Shown one piece after another: positions 8,101-13,360 of a stretch of DNA of 13,360 nt. The notes under the pieces were generated by a model. It made no database searches and had not been told where the DNA came from. It saw only the letters and a list, made by a program, of their open reading frames with translations. Position 1 is the stretch's first letter, and each line of letters starts with the position of its first letter. The stretch comes from an uncultured beta proteobacterium (GTDB lineage Bacteria; Pseudomonadota; Gammaproteobacteria; Burkholderiales; Burkholderiaceae_C), in assembly GCA_903870955.1 (NCBI GenBank), contig CAIQEX010000542.1, forward strand, positions 1 to 13,360, read 5' to 3'. The position numbers and the translations under genes were made by a program.

Positions 8101-8727
8101 GGCGCCGGTCATCGATCCGAGCATGGCACCCGCATCCAGCCCTACATTGCCCGGGGTTCCGCCCAGGAAACCAAACGCCACCGGACTTTGTATCGACAAG
8201 GTGCTCGCCGTTGCCGGGTTGGCGTAAAAGTTGCCATCGCCAAACCTCACATAGTCGGCCGTGCCCACATGAAACGCAGCCGGCACATCAATGGCCGCAC
8301 CGGCACCAAAGGTCACGCCTGCCGGGTTGATCAGGAACAGGTTCGGGCTGCTGCCGGTGGCTCCGGGATCGAGGCTGATGAGGCCGTTGATGGTTGAGAG
8401 ATTGCCGCCGGTTACGCGGGAGATAACGTTGTTGGTGGGGCCACTGACGCCAAACACCGCAGCATCGCCCGCTCCCACATTGAAGGTGCCAAAGCTGTGG
8501 AATACATTGCCGCCACTGCGCTGGCCGTAGCTCTCGGGGATGGCAATTTTGCTGTAGGTAACGCCGTTGCTGACGACGCTGCCGCTGCCCACCAAAGCAG
8601 TGGTGGAGCCCGTGCCCAAGCTGCCATCGCGCACGATGCTGGAGGCGGCCCAGGTCAGCTGGGCAGTGAGTGAAAACGCTGCCAGCAGCGCCACGCGGAG
8701 TGTGGAGAGGGAGAAGGTGTGGACCAT
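5191..8727 (-). CDS. Two-partner secretion exoprotein TpsA (filamentous-haemagglutinin-type beta-helix)
   Basis: This is a 1178-residue secreted protein. It has a Sec signal peptide (about 1-27, ending LTWA before ASSIV) and a TPS secretion domain (about 28-200) with NVFHSFGTFNVG (74-85), NNVISRVTGG (99-108) and NLFLINPAGVTFG (129-141). This version, with HSF..FNVG and FLINP.G..FG, is the one common in cyanobacterial exoproteins. A long right-handed beta-helix follows, built from Gly-rich rungs, with an S-GRGGFAPR motif near residue 1138 that also recalls the cyanobacterial proteins. Only two cysteines occur, Cys1127 and Cys1176. The stop is eight bases before the start of its transporter gene; the ATG is nine bases after the CHAT gene's stop. 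No toxin or adhesin module with a known name is visible, so surface adhesion, biofilm matrix or contact with other cells are all open. Three C7 runs lie in the gene. Confidence 0.95.
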   Translation of the reverse strand: MVHTFSLSTLRVALLAAFSLTAQLTWAASSIVRDGSLGTGSTTALVGSGSVVSNGVTYSKIAIPESYGQRSGGNVFHSFGTFNVGAGDAAVFGVSGPTNNVISRVTGGNLSTINGLISLDPGATGSSPNLFLINPAGVTFGAGAAIDVPAAFHVGTADYVRFGDGNFYANPATASTLSIQSPVAFGFLGGTPGNVGLDAGAMLGSMTGAIDIVAGDVSLRNATLGTMGQDIRIVALGHGSVPREVATSGNVTGANGTFQGLSNSSITALAAGSQAGGNIVVAAGSVELDASTIWSQSLPDATGQVGNVEVIASGNIQMRNGGQIGSATASASNAGDVSIQAANIDISGFLSGIFNEAQAGSGGAGVLQIATTGDVTLHDRGGIDVDTYAAGHGGTASLHVGGALSLLAGGYVDALSTNSGNAGSLDIAAASLLIDQQASTHGTGMFAYAYGTTGRAGTINIRTAGDMAVRNGGVISTATYVAGDAGDITIHAGNLTLNALDSTQQSYIGAFSAGEGSGGAINVTTSGALNVMRQGALLTASYASGNAGSINVHADSVTINAGGEADTGFISKAYASGNAGNIRLQTVSDVHLIDGGVIDASSFSGPGNAGNIQLIAGGTVSLFSSENYAKRSGIYTLTYTSGNAGSISVDASHIALEGFDTGIYSYTSSANYLSGFTGVTTGNGGSIALNTTGTLSLLNGGNVDSSSYSLGNGGAIHVNAGAISANGLGNTAMQFTGITSSATSQGNGGEVTVRAVGDIQLVGGAQIASGSYGAGSVMPVHVTARNVWVDGNLSGIGSSTDTAASGSGGAVEVTALENILVSNGGYIGSGTQGSGDGGAVNVMASGDLTVRSGGYVTAGTIGSGAAGNLSVSAKKLWVDGRNADRASSISATAGDASSGRTGNLTVRAADSLTLSNGGQLTIQNDATVGAPSAVTRSTLSVNAASIVMKEAKITAASTGNMAAGSIDVHFGQMLNIDPSSITTSANSGNGGSILIAGNGTVLLDHSQITTSVTGGSGNGGDISIQANALVMNSGFIQANTAAASAVGGAVNIDVNALIPTGNSLFLGGSTPYTFQPDVFGFNVIQAAAPTGLGGNVQVTSPALDLSGKVTPLKARSIGSSGVARSPCQATGGSSLAQSGRGGFAPRAGNLLGPQAPAIDALAPVPVTTGLATSTRCAG
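5550..7905 (-). repeat. Degenerate beta-helix rungs in TpsA, alternating short and long
   Basis: Within residues of about 275-1060, Gly-rich marks (GNAGS, GNGGS, SGGA and similar) recur and set off rungs. Counting by hand from mark to mark between residues 421 and 901, most spacings are either 28-29 residues or 32-36 (one is 41), and the two classes largely alternate. Short rungs carry GGxIxSxT-like loops (for example NGGVISTATY at 471-480) and long rungs carry an SGI or TGI loop (for example RSGIYTLTY). The repeats are protein-level and show no long identical DNA blocks. Confidence 0.75.
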
Positions 8728-8736
8728 ATTGCCGCC

Positions 8737-11073
8737 CTATTTCCAGTTGCCGATGAGCACGAAAGGTCCCCAGTAAAACGGGTGTGCCATATCCGTGCTT
8801 TGCAGCATGGCCACCTGGGCCTTTTGCAATGCGTCGGTTTTGGAAAGGCCTTGCCTGGCGATACCCTCGTAGGTTTTCACCATCATGCCTTTGGCGGCCA
8901 GGTCGTTCACCGGCCACAAGGTGCCCATGACGCTTTTTGCGCGGGCCTTGATGGCGGCACCCGAGATACCCAGCGGCGCACGCGCATTGCCCTCGGCAGT
9001 CTCACAGGCAGAGAGGCTGAGCAGTTCAATAGGCCTTTTCTGAAACGGGTCGGACTTGAGCAGGGTTTGCAGGTTGCCCATGGTCAGCAGTTCGTCATAG
9101 GCCAGCAGGAAGCTGGTGTCAGCACTGCCGCCAAATATGCCGTGCGAAGCCACGTGCACGATGCGGTAGGCGCCGGTTTCGGCCTGATCCTTGAACGCAT
9201 GGGCGGTGAATTGCTGGTCCAGCAGCACCTTGCCTTGCAGAATTTTGCTCAGGGCGCTGACTTCTTCTTTCACGCCCGGCAGTGACAGTTGGCTGCGCAA
9301 TTCGGCGCCACGGTTGGCAGACCGCGAAGCGCCGGGCACCAGGGGTTCGGCCGGGAGCAGCGCACGGATGGCGCGCACCTCACCGGAAAATGCCAGCCCG
9401 TGCGAGGCCATTTGCGTGGGTGAAGGCTGCGCGATGAGGGCCGCCATGGCGTCATCGAGCTTGTCAATCACATCACCGGGAAGGGACACACCGGCCACCA
9501 GTGCAGACACGTCCCGCGTGAGTGGCGCACTCTGGTTGGTCATCGACATTCCGGTGACCGAGGAGACAGCGTATTGCTCAATCAGATAGCGGGCGCCGTC
9601 ATGCAAAACAGAAAACGGAACCAGACGCAGGGCACCGTCCGGCACGACCACCAGGTTATGAATGTTTTGCAGTGCCAGCTGCCCGGCAATGGGCCGGACC
9701 AGCCAGTCGTACAACTGGCGCGAGGGCTCTTTGTAGCTGTCAATGCCGTAACGCAGCCCCTCGGCCAGAATGCCCACCGCGATGCGAACATCCTCACCTT
9801 TCACGCCACTGCCAGAGAGCGAATAGCCCTGCGCCGTTTGCACGATGAGTGCCACATGGTCCGCAAACACCACCGGGTACAGCACGGCGGTGCCCGGCGA
9901 CAGCTCCACCGCAGCGGTGCCCTGCACCGCCTCCACCGAACAGCGGTCGCCCAGAAAATCCTGCAACTCGGCCTGGCGGGACGCTTCGATGGCGTCCACC
10001 ACCGCACGCAATTGCTGCGACTGGTTCTGCGGAGTCACACCCTTGAGCAGAAGGTCCACGTAGCCCAGATACAACGGTTTGAAAGTGCGCTCATACGAAG
10101 ACTGGCTGTCCTCGTATTCAATCGGAATGTCCTGCTTGGCCGCATCCACCAGCGCAATGGCACGCTGATAGGCTGCAGTGGCCGGCTCTTTCAAGCCCTG
10201 CGCCGCCAGCAGGCGCGCCTGTCGCCACTCCAGGCTGATCAGCAGGTCCGCTGCATGGCCGGCGTCAAGTGGCGCCGCCAAAGCCAGGGCCTGCTGCGTG
10301 AGTTGCAGCGCATCGGCGCTGCGCTTCTGGTCTTCGTACAACTGGGCCAATGCATCCAGTGCCTCCAGCTGCAAGTGAACATCACGGTGGGCCACGGCCC
10401 AGGCGCGGGATGCCTCCAGCTGGGTATAGGCCACTTCCAGGCCGGATGCGCCAAAGCCTGAAGCCAGCTGGCCCAGGTGCAGGCGGTAGGCGCCGGCCAC
10501 CGGTGCAGCACCAGGTGCAACGAACGCACGGTGCAGCGCGGCAACCTGCTCCCAGCGCTGTTCCTGCGGGAACAGGCGGATACGGTTCAGACGGGCCGCC
10601 AGCTTGAGGTCGGCAGTGGCCAGGGTATCAGCCAGCACGGCGTTGAAGCGTTCCAACGCGACCGTGTCCTGTTTGCGCTTGACGGCCAGGTTGCCCAGCA
10701 GCAACTGAAAACGTGCACGGTCGACCGGTGTGGCACCCACTAACGCACCCTGCAAGAGCGGCTCGGCTTCGTCCAGCCGACCGGCCGCCATCAGCGACTC
10801 ACCCAGTTCGGCGCGGGCAGCACTTTGGAAGGCCGGCGTAACGGGGCTAGACGACTCCACCGCGCTTTGCAAAAGTTCGATGGACTGCAGCAAGTCGCCC
10901 GAGGCTCGCAGAGCCCGCCCCTGCGTCAGCACATCCATTGCCCCGGGTGCGGCGGGTGCGGCTGGCACCGCAAGGCTCATCACCAGACCACTCAGCAGCG
11001 CGGCGCAGGCGGTGCGCTGGCGGGCCGTGGCCCCACCTAGCGCGCGCGCTGCACGGCGCACGAGGGCGGTCAT
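8737..11073 (-). CDS. Exported TPR protein with CHAT caspase-like protease domain
   Basis: CHAT domains are clan CD cysteine peptidases related to caspases and separases. The 778-residue protein has an N-terminal Arg-rich segment and a hydrophobic stretch (about 24-42, AALLSGLVMSLAV) that reads as a Sec signal peptide, an alpha-helical TPR-like region (about 47-340; e.g. AELGESLMAAGRLDEAEPLL, 88-107), and a CHAT domain from about 390 to the end. The catalytic dyad is intact: His644 in IVHVASHG and Cys690 in LSLSACETAEG. Other CHAT landmarks are VVVPDGALRLVPF (475-487), PGVKEEV, MGTLWPVND (716-724), and the terminal HPFYWGPFVLIG. Its ATG overlaps the previous gene's stop in ATGA, with AGGAG nine bases upstream, and tpsA follows after nine bases. 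If the signal works, the protease acts in the periplasm, where the unfolded TpsA passes; TpsA as substrate is inference. Confidence 0.93.
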   Translation of the reverse strand: MTALVRRAARALGGATARQRTACAALLSGLVMSLAVPAAPAAPGAMDVLTQGRALRASGDLLQSIELLQSAVESSSPVTPAFQSAARAELGESLMAAGRLDEAEPLLQGALVGATPVDRARFQLLLGNLAVKRKQDTVALERFNAVLADTLATADLKLAARLNRIRLFPQEQRWEQVAALHRAFVAPGAAPVAGAYRLHLGQLASGFGASGLEVAYTQLEASRAWAVAHRDVHLQLEALDALAQLYEDQKRSADALQLTQQALALAAPLDAGHAADLLISLEWRQARLLAAQGLKEPATAAYQRAIALVDAAKQDIPIEYEDSQSSYERTFKPLYLGYVDLLLKGVTPQNQSQQLRAVVDAIEASRQAELQDFLGDRCSVEAVQGTAAVELSPGTAVLYPVVFADHVALIVQTAQGYSLSGSGVKGEDVRIAVGILAEGLRYGIDSYKEPSRQLYDWLVRPIAGQLALQNIHNLVVVPDGALRLVPFSVLHDGARYLIEQYAVSSVTGMSMTNQSAPLTRDVSALVAGVSLPGDVIDKLDDAMAALIAQPSPTQMASHGLAFSGEVRAIRALLPAEPLVPGASRSANRGAELRSQLSLPGVKEEVSALSKILQGKVLLDQQFTAHAFKDQAETGAYRIVHVASHGIFGGSADTSFLLAYDELLTMGNLQTLLKSDPFQKRPIELLSLSACETAEGNARAPLGISGAAIKARAKSVMGTLWPVNDLAAKGMMVKTYEGIARQGLSKTDALQKAQVAMLQSTDMAHPFYWGPFVLIGNWK

Positions 11074-11828
11074 TTGTTGAGCTCCTGCATCATGAGCGCG
11101 CGGTTAATGCTCAGGTGCTGTTGTTCGTAGAGCATGGCTTGCAATAGGCCCTGTTGTAGCGGGTCCGAGACGCTGGTTTTGATTTCCCGGATGCTCTGCT
11201 GCACACGCCGTGCGTCATCCTGTGCCAGCAGGCGCCAGCGCCATTGCTCGGCCAACTCGCCCCGCCGGATCTGGATGCGGTACACCGTGTCGGCTTCCAG
11301 CTTGGAAGCGGGCAGGCGCAGCGATTGGCCCGCCTCAACCTGGTAGGTGCTCACCGGTTCTTCTCCTGCCGCCCGGATGGCAGTGATCTGCACCTCCGTG
11401 AGAACATCGGCACTGCCGGAGAGCAACAGGCCGTCCTCAGGGATAAAGATGCGGGGCTCGCGTTCGATGCTCAGGGCGCGCATAAATGCCGGGCGCTGGG
11501 CTTCACGTTTGCTGGTCAGCTCGGACCAGACCAGGTAGGTGGAGCGCTCGGCCACGCCGGGCTCGGGGCTGGCATCCGGCCCGGTCGGGGTGATGGGGGC
11601 AATGCGGGGCTTGCCGTCGCGTCCGACCCAGCTAGCCTGTGCCCGCCCGGAAATCAGTTGCACGGCCTCGCATGCGGGCGCAAGGAACACGGGTGAGCGA
11701 TCGCCATCCGGGGTCGAGACCCGCGCCGAGGGTTCGCCGATAACCAGGCATGGAGACCCCTCTGCGGGTGCCACGCCAGCGATGCTGGCCAGACACACCA
11801 GAAATACGACTTTGAGACGACTACCCAT
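11070..11828 (-). CDS. Exported protein of unknown function (252 residues), possibly DUF928-like
   Basis: The gene starts with ATG behind a clear AAAGGAG and ends in a 4-base overlap with the CHAT gene. The product has a signal peptide (about 1-23, hydrophobic KVVFLVCLASIAGVA, cleavage near APAEG). The residues before Cys12 do not fit a lipobox. Two further cysteines, Cys27 and Cys53, could form a disulfide in the periplasm. The middle part reads as beta-sandwich material: FIPEDGLLLSG, then a QSLRLPASKLEADTVYRIQI stretch, then EQWRWRLL, followed by a helical C terminus rich in Gln/Leu. The order of an LP...L..g..Y element, a W.W element and a final helix recalls DUF928 proteins found beside CHASE2 and CHAT genes in cyanobacteria, but the similarity is loose and from memory. 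Its place between sensor and protease suggests an adaptor. Confidence 0.85.
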   Translation of the reverse strand: MGSRLKVVFLVCLASIAGVAPAEGSPCLVIGEPSARVSTPDGDRSPVFLAPACEAVQLISGRAQASWVGRDGKPRIAPITPTGPDASPEPGVAERSTYLVWSELTSKREAQRPAFMRALSIEREPRIFIPEDGLLLSGSADVLTEVQITAIRAAGEEPVSTYQVEAGQSLRLPASKLEADTVYRIQIRRGELAEQWRWRLLAQDDARRVQQSIREIKTSVSDPLQQGLLQAMLYEQQHLSINRALMMQELNK

Positions 11829-11853
11829 GAAATTCTCCTTTTTTTACTTTGGA

Positions 11854-13296
11854 CTACAAAGGCCTGGTCACCGCATACGCCACTGAAAGCAGGGGCAACA
11901 CGTTCTGCAAAAGTATGCTCAGAAAGGCCATAATTCCTTCGAACGCCAGGCGCGGGGTGCCCAGCGTGACCGATTGCGCATGGGTTGACAGGCCCAGCAG
12001 AGACCGGGCGGTGTGGAGCATGCTGTTCCAGTCGGCGACCAGGGGGCTGACCACGGTGCGGCTGGAGGCTTCTTGCAAGGACTTGTAGTCGTAATAGTCC
12101 GCCTTGCCCCAGTTCCACACCAGCATGACGGAAATCATGGTCACGCTGCCCACGGTGCTGGACGGGATCCAGACACCGGAAAATCCATACCCCAGCCCCA
12201 AAAAACAGCCCAGAAGAGCAGACAACAAAAGCACCGAACACATCAGCAGGATGGGCAGCAAACGGGTTTCAAAAAACAGGTGTCCGGGCAGCGGTGCTCC
12301 GACCAAGTGGACCCACTGCCGCACGTGCCGGTTGGTGCTGGACAGCAACAGCGACATCGCGGTGACGAAGGCCCACGCGGCACCCAACTGCACTGCGTAA
12401 CGCACCTGGTGCAGGTCGCTCAAGCGGCCGGCAAGTGCAGCGGCGTGGATTTGCACGCCATAGCGCATGCCAAAGGGAGACGAGAAGACGTCGTCCTTGC
12501 CCCAGGTACCACCGATAACCACCCACTGCGGGTCGAGTGCCGTAAGGCTCAGAGCCAGAGCCTCCAGATCGCCGCTAAAGGGAAGAACCGTGCCTTCGTG
12601 CAGGTTGTGCGGCGAAAGCGGGGCCGGCTGCAGGGTGAGCGGATGTTCGGGTGCAATACAGTCGGGCTGGCCGCTTGCCAGCGCGGCATCTGAAAGCGAA
12701 CCTGCGTACTGGTGCGAGAGTCGCACGTAGCCGAAATCCGTGGGCACCAAAGGCACACCGAATCGGACACCGCGGGCACACAGCTGCTGTCGCCACAGGG
12801 CGCGGTAGGCGTTGTCGGCAGGTGTGCCGCCCGGAGTCGAGGCCAGTACCCAGCGTGCTCCATCTTCGGATAGCGCCGCGTCCAGTGCACCTTCTCCGGT
12901 TGCAGGCAGAGTCGGTGCCAGATCAAGGTCGACCACCCGCTTCCTGGCATGGGGCGTGTTTTGGGCTACGGTGTGCAGGAGCTGCGCCACCCGGTCCTGA
13001 CGCAGCGGTGAAGCGGCGCCAAAAAAGTTCTGAAAAGCAGCGTCATCAATAGCAACCACCAGCACCTGCTTGTCTGCCGGTACGTCCACTTCAACGGTGG
13101 AAGCAACACGCACATCCACAGCCTGCAGGCTGCTGCCAAGGTACTGCCAGGCACCCAGCGACGACAACAGCAGCACGGCACCCGTGGTCAATGCCGAGGA
13201 ACGCAATGAACGTATGGTCACTTGCACAAACAAATGCGAAAAAAGCCGCTGTATCGCGCTCAAGGATATTCCCCCGTGTGGGCGCTTTTTTGGCAC
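11854..13296 (-). CDS. CHASE2-domain membrane sensor protein without output domain
   Basis: CHASE2 is an extracytoplasmic sensory domain, normally followed by three membrane helices and then a kinase, cyclase or diguanylate domain. Here the 480-residue protein has an N-terminal membrane anchor (about 34-53), a CHASE2-like region (about 57-295) with LVVAIDDAAFQNF (79-91), VVDLDLAP (121-128), WVVIGGTWGKDD (258-269) and FGMRYGVQIHAAALAGRL (275-292), then hydrophobic segments at about 301-319, 346-370 and 375-396. Instead of an enzyme it ends with about 80 residues and one more hydrophobic stretch (about 452-476). The GTG at 13296 has GGAG ten bases upstream; a TTG at 13263 behind GGGGGA would give 469 residues and an equally good protein. 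It is first in the five-gene run, 25 bases before the next gene, so it may relay a signal directly through protein contacts. Confidence 0.87.
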   Translation of the reverse strand: MPKKRPHGGISLSAIQRLFSHLFVQVTIRSLRSSALTTGAVLLLSSLGAWQYLGSSLQAVDVRVASTVEVDVPADKQVLVVAIDDAAFQNFFGAASPLRQDRVAQLLHTVAQNTPHARKRVVDLDLAPTLPATGEGALDAALSEDGARWVLASTPGGTPADNAYRALWRQQLCARGVRFGVPLVPTDFGYVRLSHQYAGSLSDAALASGQPDCIAPEHPLTLQPAPLSPHNLHEGTVLPFSGDLEALALSLTALDPQWVVIGGTWGKDDVFSSPFGMRYGVQIHAAALAGRLSDLHQVRYAVQLGAAWAFVTAMSLLLSSTNRHVRQWVHLVGAPLPGHLFFETRLLPILLMCSVLLLSALLGCFLGLGYGFSGVWIPSSTVGSVTMISVMLVWNWGKADYYDYKSLQEASSRTVVSPLVADWNSMLHTARSLLGLSTHAQSVTLGTPRLAFEGIMAFLSILLQNVLPLLSVAYAVTRPL

Positions 13297-13315
13297 CTTG
13301 TATTGACTCCAACAG

Positions 13316-13331
13316 TTTAAATTAGCGTTTT
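13316..13331 (+). repeat. Direct-repeat copy 2 (TTTAAATTAGCGTTTT)
   Basis: This element matches 15 of 16 bases with the copy at 54-69, in the same orientation. It lies about 20 bases upstream of the CHASE2 gene start, so it would sit in the promoter region of the secretion operon, on the opposite strand relative to transcription. The 64 bases between the CHASE2 start and the window end hold no gene and no convincing -35/-10 pair. Confidence 0.5.
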
Positions 13332-13360
13332 GAAACAGGGAAGAGCGGAAACACCACGCG

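Noticed and set aside
9574..10461. 295-residue + strand ORF opposite the CHAT gene
   Set aside because: Gln/Arg/His-rich antisense translation of the TPR coding region; no ribosome site or domain.
11070..11828. Lipoprotein signal in the 252-residue protein
   Set aside because: The residues before Cys12 (FLV) and before Cys27 (GSP) do not fit a lipobox.

Overview
The window looks like a piece of a G+C-rich betaproteobacterial chromosome, most likely Burkholderiales near Comamonadaceae (Rhodoferax/Polaromonas-like). That placement rests on codon choice and on how the GlgC, ferredoxin and polyamine deacetylase proteins read; it is an impression, not a computed assignment. Coding density is high, no gap between genes exceeds about 145 bases, and there is no sign of tRNA, rRNA, insertion sequences or CRISPR.

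Left part (1-2948). On the + strand is glgC (glucose-1-phosphate adenylyltransferase), followed 14 bases later by a small plant-type [2Fe-2S] ferredoxin that seems to start at a CTG codon. Convergent to them, on the - strand, is a zinc-dependent acetylpolyamine amidohydrolase of the histone deacetylase superfamily, with every catalytic residue present. Ahead of it lies a gene-free stretch of about 120 bases with three inverted repeats.

Right part (2949-13296, all - strand). Read right to left this is a tight run of five genes: a CHASE2 membrane sensor protein with no output domain; an exported 252-residue protein of unknown fold; a signal-peptide-bearing TPR protein with a caspase-like CHAT protease domain (His644, Cys690); a 1178-residue two-partner-secretion exoprotein (TpsA) of the kind best known from cyanobacteria; and its outer-membrane transporter (TpsB, two POTRA domains plus beta-barrel). 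Gaps are 25 nt, a 4-nt ATGA overlap, 9 nt and 8 nt, which strongly suggests one operon. After a weak terminator-like element come two very small genes for single-membrane-span proteins (83 and 48 residues); the 48-residue one is easily missed.

The five-gene set is the most interesting part. Every product is predicted to act in or across the envelope: periplasmic sensing (CHASE2), an exported accessory protein, a protease predicted to be periplasmic, and a surface beta-helix with its secretion pore. I infer a sensor/protease-gated two-partner secretion system, in which the CHAT protein may process, release or quality-control the TpsA exoprotein. The exoprotein has a two-rung repeat and only two cysteines, both near the C terminus, which could form an anchoring disulfide.
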